NCBI RefSeq assembly: GCF_014656095.1
Contig: NZ_BNBT01000002.1
Location: forward strand, 62,001-126,000
Source: Streptomyces longispororuber
GTDB lineage: Bacteria; Actinomycetota; Actinomycetes; Streptomycetales; Streptomycetaceae
Direction: 5' to 3'
Length of the DNA: 64,000 nucleotides
Both the position numbers and the translations under genes were made by a program. Below, one piece after another: positions 8,070 to 18,700 of this stretch. How positions within the stretch are numbered: position 1 is the first letter of the stretch; every line of letters starts with the position of its first letter. The notes under the pieces were generated by a model. It worked only from the letters and a program-made list of their open reading frames with translations, was not told the DNA's origin and made no database searches.

Positions 8070-10411
8070 TCACGCACGCCTCGTACGGCGTCGACCCCTG
8101 GTGCCTGCGCGAGAACGTCCTGAACCTCGACGTGCTGCCGCAGAGCGAGTCGGTGTTCGCCCTGTCCAACGGCCACATCGGCTGGCGCGGCAACGTCGAC
8201 GAGGGCGAGCCGCACGGCCTGCCCGGCTCCTACCTCAACGGCGTCCACGAGAGCCATCCGCTGCCCTACGCGGAGGCCGGCTACGGCTATCCGGAGTGCG
8301 GCCAGACGGCCATCGACGTGACCAACGGCAAGGTCGTCCGTCTGCTCGTGGACGACGAGCCCTTCGACGTGCGCTACGGCCGCCTGGTGTCCCACGAGCG
8401 CGTCCTCGACCTGCGCGAGGGGGTGCTGCGGCGCACCTGCGAGTGGACCTCGCCGGCCGGGCGCACCGTGCGGGTGCGCTCCACCCGCCTGGTGTCCTTC
8501 ACGCAGCGCTCGGTGGCCGCCCTCGCCTACGAGGTGGAGGCCGTCGACAGCCAGGTGCGCGTCGTGGTGCAGTCGGAGCTGGTGGCCAACGAGCAACTGC
8601 CCCGGTCGACGCGGGACCCCCGCGCCTCGGCCGTCCTGGACGCGCCGCTCGCGCCCGAGGAGCACTTCGCGCGGGACGGCCGGCTGCGCCTGGTGCACCG
8701 CACCCGGGGCACCGGGCTGCGGGTGGGCGCGGCCGCCGACCACACCGTCGACGGGCCCGACCGGACCCGGTGGAGCGGCGAGGCCGGTGACGACGTCGCC
8801 CGGCTCACCGTCACCTCCGTGCTCGAACCGGGCCAGCGGCTGCGCCTGGAGAAGTTCGTGGCGTACGGCTGGTCGAGCACGCGCTCGCTGCCCGCCGTGA
8901 GCGACCAGGTGGACGCGGCCCTCGCGGCGGCCACCGACACCGGCTGGAAGGGCCTGGTGGAGGACCAGCGGGCCTATCTGGACGCCTTCTGGGCGCGCGC
9001 GGACGTCGAGGTCGACGGCGCGGAGGAGATCCAGCAGGCGGTACGGTTCGCGCTCTTCCACGTCCTGCAGGCGGGCGCGCGGGCGGAGCGGCGCGCGATC
9101 CCGGCGAAGGGCCTGACCGGCTCCGGCTACGACGGCCACGCCTTCTGGGACAGCGAGATGTTCGTCCTGCCGCTGCTGACGTACACCGCGCCGGACGCGG
9201 TCGCCGAGGCGCTGCGCTGGCGCCACTCGACGCTGCCGGCCGCACGGGAGCGGGCGCGCCAACTCGGCCTGCGCGGGGCGGCGTTCCCCTGGCGCACGAT
9301 CGACGGCGCGGAGGGGTCGGCGTACTGGCCCGCGGGCACGGCGGCGTTCCACGTCAACGCCGACATCGCCGACGCCGTGGTGCGCTACGTCGACGTCACC
9401 GGCGACGAGCAGTTCGAGCGGGAGGCCGGGGGCGAGCTCCTGGTGGAGACGGCCCGGCTGTGGCGGTCGCTGGGCCACCACGACGCGCACGGCGCGTTCC
9501 ACATCGACGGCGTGACGGGCCCGGACGAGTACAGCGCGATCGCCGACGACAACACGTACACCAACCTGATGGCGCGCTCCAATCTGCTCGCGGCGGCCGG
9601 CTTCGCCGAGGCGCACCCCGAGCGGGCCGCCGAACTCGGCGTCGACGACGAGGAGTCCGCGGCGTGGCGGGACGCCGCGGAGGCCATGCACGTCCCGTAC
9701 AACGCCGAGCTCGGCGTGCACGAGCAGCACGCCGGGTTCACCCGGCACCAGCACTGGGACTTCGCGGCCACCCGCCCCGACCAGTACCCGCTGATGCTGC
9801 ACTTCCCGTACTTCGACCTGTACCGCAAGCAGGTCGTGAAGCAGGCGGACCTGGTGCTCGCGATGTACACCTGCTCCGACTTCTTCGACGAGGAGCACCT
9901 GGCGCGCAACTTCGCCTACTACGAGCCGCTCACCGTCCGCGACTCGTCCCTGTCCGCGTGCTGCCAGGCGGTCGTCGCCGCCCGCGCCGGCCATCTGCCG
10001 CTCGCCTTCGACTACCTGGTGGAGGCGGCGCTGATGGACCTGGAGGACCTGGAGAACAACACCCGTGACGGGCTGCACATCGCCTCCCTGGCCGGGACGT
10101 GGATGGCGCTGGTCGCCGGGTTCGGCGGGATGCGCCGGCGCGGGGGCACGCTGGAGTTCACCCCGCGGCTGCCCGAGCGGCTGAGCCGGATCGCCTTCAA
10201 GCTCCAGGTGCTCGGCCGGTGCCTGCGCGTGGAGGTGCACGCGACGGCGGTGACGTACACGCTCATGGACGGTCCCGAGCTGACCATCAAGCACTACGGC
10301 GAGCCGCTGACCCTCAGTCCCGAGGAGTCGCGCAGCCGGGAGATCCCGGAGCTCAAGTCCCGCCCCGCGCCGGACCAGCCGCCCCACCGGCGTCCGCACT
10401 CCCACCACTGA
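8066..10411 (+). CDS. Glycoside hydrolase family 65 disaccharide phosphorylase
   Basis: This 781-residue cytoplasmic enzyme has the GH65 layout: an N-terminal beta-sandwich (roughly 1-260), a linker, an (alpha/alpha)6 barrel and a small C-terminal beta domain. The general acid is Glu488 in the VTGPDEYSA motif followed by DNTYTN. The barrel segments [12 protein letters not shown] and [10 protein letters not shown] are typical. Family members phosphorolyse maltose, trehalose, kojibiose or related disaccharides to beta-glucose-1-phosphate plus glucose. The coupled HAD mutase would feed that product into glycolysis as glucose-6-phosphate. Which disaccharide is used cannot be read from sequence. 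Start is the ATG overlapping the previous stop. Confidence 0.9.
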   Translation: MITHASYGVDPWCLRENVLNLDVLPQSESVFALSNGHIGWRGNVDEGEPHGLPGSYLNGVHESHPLPYAEAGYGYPECGQTAIDVTNGKVVRLLVDDEPFDVRYGRLVSHERVLDLREGVLRRTCEWTSPAGRTVRVRSTRLVSFTQRSVAALAYEVEAVDSQVRVVVQSELVANEQLPRSTRDPRASAVLDAPLAPEEHFARDGRLRLVHRTRGTGLRVGAAADHTVDGPDRTRWSGEAGDDVARLTVTSVLEPGQRLRLEKFVAYGWSSTRSLPAVSDQVDAALAAATDTGWKGLVEDQRAYLDAFWARADVEVDGAEEIQQAVRFALFHVLQAGARAERRAIPAKGLTGSGYDGHAFWDSEMFVLPLLTYTAPDAVAEALRWRHSTLPAARERARQLGLRGAAFPWRTIDGAEGSAYWPAGTAAFHVNADIADAVVRYVDVTGDEQFEREAGGELLVETARLWRSLGHHDAHGAFHIDGVTGPDEYSAIADDNTYTNLMARSNLLAAAGFAEAHPERAAELGVDDEESAAWRDAAEAMHVPYNAELGVHEQHAGFTRHQHWDFAATRPDQYPLMLHFPYFDLYRKQVVKQADLVLAMYTCSDFFDEEHLARNFAYYEPLTVRDSSLSACCQAVVAARAGHLPLAFDYLVEAALMDLEDLENNTRDGLHIASLAGTWMALVAGFGGMRRRGGTLEFTPRLPERLSRIAFKLQVLGRCLRVEVHATAVTYTLMDGPELTIKHYGEPLTLSPEESRSREIPELKSRPAPDQPPHRRPHSHH

Positions 10412-10446
10412 GGGGCGCTTCGCGGGTCCGGCCGTACGGCCACCGG

Positions 10447-10489
10447 GGCCCTGCCGGGCGGGCCGTTGGCGCCCGCGTCCGGCAGGGCC
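10447..10489 (+). terminator. Terminator after GH65 gene
   Basis: An 11-bp outer stem (10447-10457 with 10479-10489; arm GGCCCTGCCGG) encloses a second short stem GCGGG/CCCGC. It lies 36 nt after the GH65 stop, so it closes that operon before the lipoprotein gene. Confidence 0.6.
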
Positions 10490-10650
10490 GCGCGCACACC
10501 AACTCCCTTACCTGGGACGGAATCTGATTGGCCATCGACGCACACGTGCACGATGGCGAATCCCGGGTACCCGGCATCACCAGCGGCCGACTCCGGGCCG
10601 TTCACCGAGCGGAACGCCGCCGGGCGTTCCTGGGAGGGGAATCACTCACC

Positions 10651-11400
10651 ATGCGTGGAAGCAGACTGCTCGCCGCGATGACCGTTGCCGGCCTGTCGAG
10701 TGCGCTCCTGGCGGGCTGCGGAGACGACGGGAACGGTTCGGGCGGCGGCTCGGACAAGCCGTTCGCCGGACAGAGCGCCGACCAGATCGCCGGCAAGGCC
10801 GTGGCGGCCACGAAGCAGGCCAAGTCCTTGCACATCAAGGGTGACTCGCGGCAGCCCAACGGGGCGTCACTGACCCTCGACCTCTCCGTCGACCAGCAGA
10901 AGAACTGTGACGGCACCGTCCAGACGCAGGGCTCCCGGGCCGATGTGCGGCACGTCGGTGACACGTTCTATCTGCGCGGCGACGAGCAGTACTGGGAGAA
11001 GTCCCTCAAGGGGCAGCCGGGCGCGGCGAAGCTGCTGCCGAAGCTGAAGGACAAGTGGGTCAAGGTGCCCGCCGAGGACGCCGTCACCAAGGGGCTGTGC
11101 GACAAGCAGGGCCTGGTCAAGGCGATGGACGAGGACAAGTCCGCGCGCAAGGGCATGCGGAAGGGCGACACGACCACGGTGGGCGGCCAGGAGGCCATCG
11201 TGCTCACCAAGAAGACGTCGGCCGGTGAGAAGCTCACGCTGTACGTCGCCACCAAGGGCGAGCCGTACATCCTGCGCACCACGACGGAGGGCGGCGAGAA
11301 GCCCAGCTCCGCCACCTTCAGCGACTACGACGAGGACGTGCGCCCGCAGAAGCCCGCGCCCGGCGAGACCGTCGACCTGCGGCAGCTCGCCAAGTCCTGA
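10651..11400 (+). CDS. Secreted lipoprotein, LppX/LprG-like fold candidate
   Basis: This 249-residue protein has a lipoprotein signal peptide: MRGSRLLAAMTVAGLSSALL then lipobox LLAGC, with Cys at about residue 23 as the lipidation site. A Gly/Ser-rich spacer follows. The rest is a mostly beta, Lys-rich domain (AVAATKQAKSLHIKGD..., DTFYLRGDEQYWEKSL). That pattern is common in actinobacterial lipoproteins related to LppX/LprG, which have a half-barrel lipid-binding fold. The fold assignment is inferred. The start was set at the ATG after GGGAGGGGA; the longer in-frame option would bury the signal peptide. It is monocistronic, with a very strong terminator after it. Confidence 0.8.
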   Translation: MRGSRLLAAMTVAGLSSALLAGCGDDGNGSGGGSDKPFAGQSADQIAGKAVAATKQAKSLHIKGDSRQPNGASLTLDLSVDQQKNCDGTVQTQGSRADVRHVGDTFYLRGDEQYWEKSLKGQPGAAKLLPKLKDKWVKVPAEDAVTKGLCDKQGLVKAMDEDKSARKGMRKGDTTTVGGQEAIVLTKKTSAGEKLTLYVATKGEPYILRTTTEGGEKPSSATFSDYDEDVRPQKPAPGETVDLRQLAKS

Positions 11401-11447
11401 CGGAGCCGACCGGCGGAGCCCCTGACGGAGCCGCCCGACGGAGCCGA

Positions 11448-11493
11448 CCGCCGCCGCCACGGGTACGTCACCGCGTACCCGTGGCGGCGGCGG
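11448..11493 (+). terminator. Strong terminator after lipoprotein gene
   Basis: A perfect 20-bp stem (11448-11467 with 11474-11493) has a 6-nt loop TCACCG and is followed by TTCGCTT. It lies 47 nt after the lipoprotein stop codon. Confidence 0.85.
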
Positions 11494-11734
11494 TTCGCTT
11501 CGGGCCGGGGCGGGCCGGGGCGGGGAGGTCCGGGCCGGGCTCGCGACGTGCGCGGCACGACGCCTTCGGGTGTGATGTGTCCTGTACGAGTGGTATGCGG
11601 AGCGCGCCGCCCCGGTGGGCGCCGTCGCCGTTTCCCCCGTCGGGCGCCGGGCACACGGGGGCGTGAGCTGCGCCGACACAGCGGCGCGCGCTCACCTCAG
11701 CCGATTCGCACCCGACCCACAGAGGAGTTGCCGT

Positions 11735-12619
11735 ATGACCGACCGTCGACCGCCGGACCCCACCGACCAGCACCCGCGGCCGGAGTTCCCGCAGCAGGAC
11801 CAGGAGCACCCCGGCGACACCGAGCGCATGGAGCCGCGCCCCGACCACGGCGAGTCCTCCTACCGGGGCAGCGGCCGCCTGGAGGGGCGGCATGCGCTCA
11901 TCACGGGCGGCGACTCGGGCATCGGCCGCGCGGTCGCCCTGGCCTTCGCCCGCGAGGGCGCCGACGTCGTCTTCACCCACCTGCCCGAGGAGAAGCACGA
12001 GGCCGAGGAGACCTCGCGGCTCGTGACGGATGCCGGGCGGCGGGCCGTGGCGGTGCCCTGCGACATCCGTGAGGAGGAGGCCTGCCGCGCCCTGGTGGAC
12101 CGGGCGCACCGGGAGTTCGGCACGATCGACATCCTGGTGAACAACGCCGCGTACCAGATGGCGCAGTCCGGTGGCATCGAGGACATCACCACGGAGCAGT
12201 TCGACCGGGTGCTGCGCACCAACCTCTACGGCATGTTCTGGCTGTGCAAGATGGCGCTGCCGCACATCCCCGCGGGCGGCAGCATCATCAACACCACCTC
12301 GGTGCAGGCGTACCAGCCGAGCCCGCACCTGCTGGACTACGCCACCACCAAGGGCGCCATCGTCACCTTCACGCAGGGGCTCGCCGGGATGCTGGCCGAG
12401 CGCGGCATCCGGGTCAACGCGGTCGCGCCGGGGCCGGTGTGGACCCCGCTCATCCCGGCGACGCTGCCGGACACGGAGAAGTTCGGCGCCCAGGCCCCGC
12501 TCGGCCGGGCCGCGCAGCCCGCCGAGATGGCCCCGGCGTACGTCTTCCTCGCGTCGGCGGAGGCCGGCTACATCACGGCGGAGATCGTCAACGCCACGGG
12601 CGGCACGCCGCTGCCGTAG
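11735..12619 (+). CDS. SDR family oxidoreductase (stress-type, YdaD/GSP39-like)
   Basis: This 294-residue NAD(P)-dependent dehydrogenase has a hydrophilic N-terminal extension of about 50 residues rich in Pro, Asp and Glu. The cofactor motif TGGDSGIG lies at residues 57-64, then NNAA, and the catalytic Tyr202-x-x-x-Lys206 (YATTK). The extension and the TGGDSGIG variant match the general-stress-protein SDR group found in spore-forming bacteria, so a desiccation or osmotic stress role is plausible. The ATG has AGAGGAG upstream. It converges on the Tat-protein gene, with a shared terminator between them. Confidence 0.88.
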   Translation: MTDRRPPDPTDQHPRPEFPQQDQEHPGDTERMEPRPDHGESSYRGSGRLEGRHALITGGDSGIGRAVALAFAREGADVVFTHLPEEKHEAEETSRLVTDAGRRAVAVPCDIREEEACRALVDRAHREFGTIDILVNNAAYQMAQSGGIEDITTEQFDRVLRTNLYGMFWLCKMALPHIPAGGSIINTTSVQAYQPSPHLLDYATTKGAIVTFTQGLAGMLAERGIRVNAVAPGPVWTPLIPATLPDTEKFGAQAPLGRAAQPAEMAPAYVFLASAEAGYITAEIVNATGGTPLP

Positions 12620-12640
12620 GCCGGGCCGCACACCGCCGCC

Positions 12641-12683
12641 GTACGGCCCGGCGGGGGCCGGACCCCGGCCCCCGCGGGCGTAC
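12641..12683. terminator. Bidirectional terminator between convergent genes
   Basis: A perfect 11-bp stem (12651-12661 with 12665-12675; arm GCGGGGGCCGG) has a 3-nt loop. Imperfect flanks GTACGGCCC/GGGCGTAC extend it. It sits in the 67-nt gap between the SDR stop and the stop of the minus-strand Tat gene, so it can serve both. Confidence 0.7.
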
Positions 12684-12686
12684 CCC

Positions 12687-13088
12687 TCAGGACAGGTGCG
12701 GGTGCGGGCCCTGAGGGCCGGTGGCTCCCGTCGGTCGGCCGCCGTGGCGCTGCCAGGTCAGATGCCGATGCCCTGAGGGGCGGTGAAGAGGGCCGTGCGG
12801 GGTGCGCCGGTCCGACCGTTCCAGGTCTCCTGCCAGGGCCTGTGTGTCCGCCTGCTGCGGGGCGCGGGGCTCCTGTCGTCTCCCTGCCGGGTCCGGTGAG
12901 CCGGCGCGGGCAGGCTGTTCCTGCTGTTCCTGCTGTTCCTGCTGTTCCGCGGGGCGGTGCCGCGTGGGCCGTTGCGCCCCGGGGAATGCGGGTCGCTCGG
13001 GACCCCGCACCGCCCCCAGGGCGGGGAGCGCCAGCACCGCGGCGCCGATCCTCGTGAAGGACCGTCGGGACAGCTCTCTTTCGCTCAT
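12687..13088 (-). CDS. Small Tat-exported protein with Gln/Glu repeat, function unknown
   Basis: This 133-residue protein starts with a twin-arginine signal, MSERELSRRSFTRIGAAVLA, then a short hydrophobic stretch, so it should be exported folded. The mature part is low complexity: a QQE tripeptide repeated four times (coded by a 9-bp tandem repeat at about 12916-12952), then basic, Pro- and His-rich sequence. No enzyme motif is visible. Codon usage in the tail is less typical, so a frameshift after the signal peptide is possible. The ATG has AGAGAAG upstream. A 32-bp inverted repeat 136 bp upstream matches one in front of the neighbouring NB-ARC regulator gene. Confidence 0.55.
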   Translation of the reverse strand: MSERELSRRSFTRIGAAVLALPALGAVRGPERPAFPGAQRPTRHRPAEQQEQQEQQEQPARAGSPDPAGRRQEPRAPQQADTQALAGDLERSDRRTPHGPLHRPSGHRHLTWQRHGGRPTGATGPQGPHPHLS

Positions 13089-13223
13089 GCACGCTTCTCT
13101 GGGAGGTGGGGAACGGGGACGGCAGCGCGAAGCGGCACAGCAGGACCGAGGCTTCCCCCTGGGGACAGCAAGCCGTGTCCCCGAGTCAACCCGGCGCCAC
13201 CGAGGCGCACCAGGCAATTGCTT

Positions 13224-13255
13224 CGGCAGAAGTAGGAGCCGGGCTACTTCTGCCG
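13224..13255. promoter_or_regulatory. 32-bp inverted repeat, candidate operator A of the NB-ARC regulator
   Basis: The arms are CGGCAGAAGTAG (13224-13235) and CTACTTCTGCCG (13244-13255), a perfect 12-bp inverted repeat with an 8-bp spacer. The same architecture with 9 of 12 matching bases per arm occurs at 15654-15685. It lies upstream of the Tat gene and downstream of the regulator gene, so it could also act as a terminator. The match with the second site favours an operator. Confidence 0.6.
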
Positions 13256-13381
13256 GTCACGTACCCCAGGTGAGGCCGCGGGTCCGCGGAGGCCGAGGCC
13301 GCGCACCTCGCCGCGCACCCGGGCAGTCGAAGGAGGCCGCCGGGCGCGGCCGAGGGCGGCCGGAAGCGGAGGGGGAACGGT

Positions 13382-15604
13382 TCACGTCCGGGTGGACAGT
13401 CGCGCGAGAGCCGCGTCGTATCGTGCCTGGACTTCCGCGTCGGCCGAGACGCGCAGCAGAGCGCCGAGCGCCCGTACCGCGCCGTCGTCGTAGCCGGAGG
13501 ACTCCGCTTCCCGGGCCGCCGCGTCGAGTTGCCTGATGCCCTCGGCCTCCTGTCCGAGCCCCAGCAGCGCCTCCCCCTTGACCATGAGCAGCAGTGTCCG
13601 AGGGATGTCGGTCGTGTCCGGTCGGTCGTGGAGAGCCAGGGCCTGGGTCGCGGTGTCGAGGGCCTGGCGCCATTGGGCGGCGTCGGCGAAGTGGCGGGCG
13701 AGGTGCTGCAGGGCCAGTTTCTCGAGTCTGCGGTCGCCGGCCTCGCGCGCCAGCTCCCGTGCCCGCCGGCACCCCTGCGCGGCGTCGTCCAGGCTGCCGT
13801 GCGCCGCTTGTGCCATGGCCACCACGATCAGGGCGTTCGCCTCGGCCACCGCGTCACCTGCCCGGGAGGCCAGTGCGCAGGCGGCCCGCAGGTGGGTGAG
13901 CGCCTCCGGGACGCGCCCCTCCTCGATCAGGATCCAGCCGAGCACGTTGAGGATGCGTGACTCGCCGTGCTGGTCGGCGTCGGCCCGGGCCGCTACGAGC
14001 GCGGTCTGCAGGAGTGGGACCCAGCCGTCGCGCACACGCCACACGATCAGCGGCCACAGCGTCAGGGCGATCCGCCAGGTCCGCTCGTGCAGTGCGGCGG
14101 CGTGCGCCGCGGCCACCGCCAGGACGAGGTCGTCCCTCTCGGCCGCGTACCAGGCCACGGCCGCGGACCGGTCGGTGAACGCCCGCACGGCGGTGGGCGG
14201 CAGATAGCCCTCGGGCAGCGGGAAGCAGTCCTCGGTGCCGGGCTCGGCCGCGGCCACCGCCGCGATGCCCGTGGCGAGGTAGTGGTCGAGCACGCGCTTG
14301 AGCGCATCGGGCCCGGCGTCCAGGCTCCGTGCGTAGAGCCGCACCAGGTCGTGCATCGTCCAGCGGCCGGGCGCCGTCTCCGTGACCAGGTGCGCGACGG
14401 CCAGCCGCTCCAGACAGGCCTCGGCGGCTGCCGGGTCCGTGTCCGCCAGGGCCGCCGCCGCATACCGGTCGACGTGCGTGCCGGGGTGGCAGCCGAGCCG
14501 GGCGAACAGGCTGGAGACGGGCCCGGGGAGCTGTTGCAGCGTCACGCGCAGCGCCGCCCGCACGCCGGTGTCCTCCACGTCCAGCAGGCTGAGCCGGCGC
14601 GTCTCGTCGGACAGCTCGGCGGCCATCGCGTCCAGCGACCAGCCGGGCTGCTGCGCCAGCCGAGCGGCCGTCACCCGCAGCGCCAGGGGCAGCCCGCCGC
14701 ACAGTTCGGCCAGCCGTCGCGCGGCTTCCGGCTCCGCGTCCACCCGTTCCGGGCCCAGGACGCCGGCGAGGAGCATGGTGGCATCCCTCGGTCCGAGCAC
14801 GTCCACGGCGACGGACCGGGCGGCATCGGTGACGATCAGCCCCGCCAGCCGGTGTCTGCTGGTGACGACGGTGACGCAGCGGCGCCCGCCCGGCAGGAGC
14901 GGCCTGACCTGCTCGGAGTCCCGCGTGTTGTCGAGCACCACCAGGAGCCGGCGCTCGGCGGCGAGCGACCGGAACAACGCGGCCGCGCCGTTCACTGACT
15001 CCGGTATCCGGTCGTCCGGGGCACCCAGCGCCAGCAGGAACTCGCGCAGCACCTCCAGGAGAGCCGGCTCGCCCTGGTCGCCGAAGCCGCGCAGGTCGGC
15101 GTAGAGGAGTCCGTCGGGGAACGCGGCACGGCTCCGGTGCGCCCAGTGCAGCACGAGCGCCGTCTTGCCGACCCCGGCGGGACCGACGACCAGACAGACC
15201 GGCGCCTCACCTCCGGCGGCCCGGAACACCGCGGCCAGCTCCGCCGCCCGCCCGTGGAAGCCGCGCGGCGCGCGCGGCAGCAGATCGGGCACGCCCTGGG
15301 GCGCCGCGGTGTCCGGCACCGCGACAGGCGCCGACGCGCGCGGCGTGGAGGCCCGGCGCGGCCGTCCCCGGCGCGCCAGGCGCTCCAGCTCCCTCGCGTC
15401 CTGCGGACTCAGGCGCAGGGCCGTGGCCAGGGCGGACACGGTCCTGCGCTGCGGGCCGCGCGAGTGTCCGCGCTCCATGTACGACAGGGCCCGCACACTG
15501 ATCCCCGCCGTCTGCGCCAGCTCCTCCTGCGTGAGCCCGGCGCTCCGGCGCAGGCCGTGCAGGAACACGCCGAAGTCGCCGTCAGCCGGTGTTTCCGTAC
15601 CCAT
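13382..15604 (-). CDS. XRE-HTH / NB-ARC ATPase / TPR regulator
   Basis: This 740-residue cytoplasmic STAND-type regulator has three parts. Residues 12-75 are a helix-turn-helix of the XRE type (GLTQEELAQTAGISVRALSYMERG). An NB-ARC ATPase follows, with Walker A GPAGVGKT at 141-148, Walker B RRLLVVLDN and the GxP motif GGLPLAL. The C-terminal half consists of TPR-like helices (AEANALIVVAMAQAAHG, LEKLALQHLARHFAD). In such proteins, nucleotide exchange controlled by the TPR sensor switches DNA binding. Start is the ATG at 15604. The inverted repeat just upstream resembles one in front of the Tat gene, so autoregulation plus control of that gene is a reasonable inference. The effector is unknown. 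Confidence 0.85.
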   Translation of the reverse strand: MGTETPADGDFGVFLHGLRRSAGLTQEELAQTAGISVRALSYMERGHSRGPQRRTVSALATALRLSPQDARELERLARRGRPRRASTPRASAPVAVPDTAAPQGVPDLLPRAPRGFHGRAAELAAVFRAAGGEAPVCLVVGPAGVGKTALVLHWAHRSRAAFPDGLLYADLRGFGDQGEPALLEVLREFLLALGAPDDRIPESVNGAAALFRSLAAERRLLVVLDNTRDSEQVRPLLPGGRRCVTVVTSRHRLAGLIVTDAARSVAVDVLGPRDATMLLAGVLGPERVDAEPEAARRLAELCGGLPLALRVTAARLAQQPGWSLDAMAAELSDETRRLSLLDVEDTGVRAALRVTLQQLPGPVSSLFARLGCHPGTHVDRYAAAALADTDPAAAEACLERLAVAHLVTETAPGRWTMHDLVRLYARSLDAGPDALKRVLDHYLATGIAAVAAAEPGTEDCFPLPEGYLPPTAVRAFTDRSAAVAWYAAERDDLVLAVAAAHAAALHERTWRIALTLWPLIVWRVRDGWVPLLQTALVAARADADQHGESRILNVLGWILIEEGRVPEALTHLRAACALASRAGDAVAEANALIVVAMAQAAHGSLDDAAQGCRRARELAREAGDRRLEKLALQHLARHFADAAQWRQALDTATQALALHDRPDTTDIPRTLLLMVKGEALLGLGQEAEGIRQLDAAAREAESSGYDDGAVRALGALLRVSADAEVQARYDAALARLSTRT

Positions 15605-15653
15605 GCTCCAAGCCCCCGCGCGACGCCAGGGCCCACCGGATGCGCAACCCCAC

Positions 15654-15685
15654 CTGCAAAAGTATGCAGCACCCTACTTTCGCAG
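15654..15685. promoter_or_regulatory. 32-bp inverted repeat, candidate operator B of the NB-ARC regulator
   Basis: The arms are CTGCAAAAGTAT (15654-15665) and CTACTTTCGCAG (15674-15685), with an 8-bp spacer, extended by CAC/GTG on the outside. Each arm matches operator A at 13224-13255 at 9 of 12 positions, with identical spacing. It is centred about 65 bp upstream of the regulator's start codon. Confidence 0.6.
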
Positions 15686-15785
15686 GTGAACGTGCCTGTT
15701 GCGTTCAGGTCAAGCGCTGCGCCGGGTGTGACGCACGGCGTCGTGGAAGGTGCCGACGCGAGATCAGGAACAGTGGAACGACCTC

Positions 15786-18700
15786 TCATGCGGCCGGGCT
15801 CGCGACGCCGCTGTGGACCCAGTCCTGTCCCTTGCGGACCGCGCGGTCGAGCCGCAGGGCCGCGCGTGTCGCGGCGTCGTACGCCTGGCGCACCGGCTTC
15901 AGTCGCTCCAGACGGGGCGCCAGCGCGGACAGGGTGATGCTCAGGGCGACCCCGGCCCAGGCCAGCGGCCCCAGCGGGGTGCAGCCGAAGAAGTGGCTGA
16001 CCCCCGGCGTCTGCACCAGCGCGGCGAGCACCGCGGCCGAGCCCAGGGCCGTCGCCCACACCAGCGGGCTGTGGCGGCGGCCCATCAGGGTCTGCACGAG
16101 CTGGGCGCCCACCACCCCGCACAGCGCCATGGTGCTGGAGCGCCGCTCGGTGCCGGGGGTGAACCGGCCGAACAGGTACGCCGTGACGGCGCCCAGGCAG
16201 GTGGTGACGCCGCGGCGGCGGATGTTCCGCAGCAGCGGCGCGCCGAGCAGGCCGGTGTCCATGGGGGCCGTGTCGACGTGCTCCCCGGTGGCGGGGTCGT
16301 CGCTCGGGGTCACGGCGACGGCCATGGCCGGGAACATGTCGGTCAGCAGGTTCACCAGCAGCAGTTGCCGCGTCGACAGCGGCGAGGAGCCGGACAGGAG
16401 CGTGCCGAGCACGCTGAACCCGACCTCTCCGGCGTTGCCGCCGATCAGGATGGAGACGGCGTCGGCGACGCTGCGCCACAGCGCCCGCGCCTCCGCGACG
16501 GCGTCGACGAGGACCGACAGGTCGCTGCGGGTCAGGACGATGTCGGCGGCGTTGCGGGCCGCTGCCGAGCCGCGGGCCGCGATGCCGACGCCGACGTCGG
16601 CGGCCCGGATGGCGGCGGCGTCGTTGGCCCCGTCGCCGGTCATCGCGACGACGCGGCCCGCCTCCTGGAGCGACTCGACCACCTGGAGCTTCTGCTCGGG
16701 CGCGACGCGCGCGATCACGCCCGCGTCGCGCAGGGCGCGGGTGCGGGCCGCGCGGTCCATGGCGAGCAGTTCGTCGCCGGTGACCACCTGGGTGGACTCC
16801 GGCCACCCCAGTTGCACGGCGATGGCGTGCGCGGTCTGCGGGTGGTCGCCGGTCAGCATCACCGGCACCACACCGGCGCGGCGCAGCCCGGCGAGCAGCG
16901 CCGCGGACGTGTCGCGCGGGGCGTCGGCGAGGGCGAGCAGACCGACGAGCTCCAGGCCGTCGGGGGCCTCGTCGAGCACCGTGCCGGCCGCGTCGGCCCC
17001 GACGGGGCGCCGGGCGAGGGCCAGGACCCGCAGCCCCTCGCCCGCCAGGGACCTGACGGTCTCGCTCACCCGGTCCGGCACGTCACGGCAGGCGGGCAGC
17101 ACGACCTCCGGGGCGCCCTTGAGCACCAGCAGGTGCTCGCCGTCCCCGGCGTGGCCGACGGCGGCGGCGTACCCGCGGCTGGCCTCGAAGGGCAGCTCGG
17201 CGACCGGCGTCCAGTCGTCGGCCGGGGCCACGTCCAGGACGGCCTCGTCGGTGGCGTGCGCGGGCCGGCCGCGGTGGGCGTTGCCGGGCTGGGGGCAGGC
17301 GCGGGCCGCCAGGCGCAGCGGGTCCGCGGCGCCCTCGGCGTCCGGGGTCAGGGCGGTGCCGTCGGCCATGACGAGGCGGACCAGGCGCAACCGGTTCTCG
17401 GTCAGGGTGCCGGTCTTGTCGAAGCACACCGTGTCCACGCGCCCGAGCGCCTCCAGGGTGCGCGGGCTGCGCACCAGCACGCCGTGCCGGGACAGCCTGC
17501 GGGCCGCGGCCATCTGCGCGACGGTCGCCACCAGGGGCAGGCCCTCGGGCACGGCCGCGACGGCGACGGCCACTCCCCCGCTGACGGCCTGGCGCACCGG
17601 GCTGCCGCGCAGCAGCGACAGGCCGGTGACCGCGGCGCCCCCGGCGAGGGTCACGGGCAGTGCCTTGCGGGTGAGTTCCTGGAGCCGCGCCTGGACCCCG
17701 GCGGGCGGCGGGGTGCGGGCGGCGAGGGACACGGCGCGCCCGGCCTCGGTCTGCTCACCGGTGCCCACGACGAGGGCGGTGGCCTCCCCGGCGACGACGG
17801 TGGTGCCCTCGAAGACCATGCAGCAGCGCTGGGCGAGCGAGGCGTCCGGGGTGGGCGCCGGGTCCTTGGCGACCGGCAGGGACTCCCCGGTCAGCGCGGA
17901 CTCGTCCACCTCCAGGCCGTCCGCGGCGACCAGCCGCGCGTCGGCGGGCACCACGTCACCGGCGGCCAGCCGGATCTCGTCGCCGGGCTTGAGGCGGGCG
18001 GCGTCGACCGTCACCGGCCGCGCGCCCTTCTTGACCTTGTGGGCCTTGGCCTTCTGCCCGGCCGCGAGCCCGGCGAGGGCGCGTTCGGCGCGCAGCCGCT
18101 GCAGGCCGCCCGCCGTGGCGTTCAGGTCCATCGCGCCGAGCACGAGCAGCGCGTCCACCACCGAGCCGAGCAGCGCGGAGGCGGCGGCGCCGGTGGCGAG
18201 GACCGGCGTCAGCGGGTCGTCGAGCTCCCGGCGGATCGCGTCCGCGGCCTGGACGGTCCACCGCACCGGCGCGAGGGCGGGCGTGCGCGCCACCGCCCGG
18301 GCCCTCTCCCGCTCCCGGGTGGCGGCGCGGGCGGCGTGGCCGCCCTCCTCCTGCGCCCCGGCCCGCCGCAGCCGCTCGCGCACCTCGGCGGAGTCCAGCT
18401 CGTGCCAGGCCACGCGGGGGCGCGGCCGGGGCGGGCAGGCCAGCGCCGCGGTGAGCGCGGCCCGCCAGCCGAACAGCAGGGCCGCGGTGGCGGCGATGTT
18501 CACCGGCGCGTGCCGGGAGCCGGGCAGCCGGCGCCAGCTCACCTGGGCGCCGCCACCGCTGGCGACGAGGAGCCCGGAGAGCGCGGCGCCGGCCCGGGCG
18601 AGCGCCTGGGACCTGCGGCCGGCCTGCCGGGCCGCGGGGATCGCGGTGAGCACGCGCCACACGTCGGCCAGGCCGTTGCGTACGAGTAGGTCGGCGCCCC

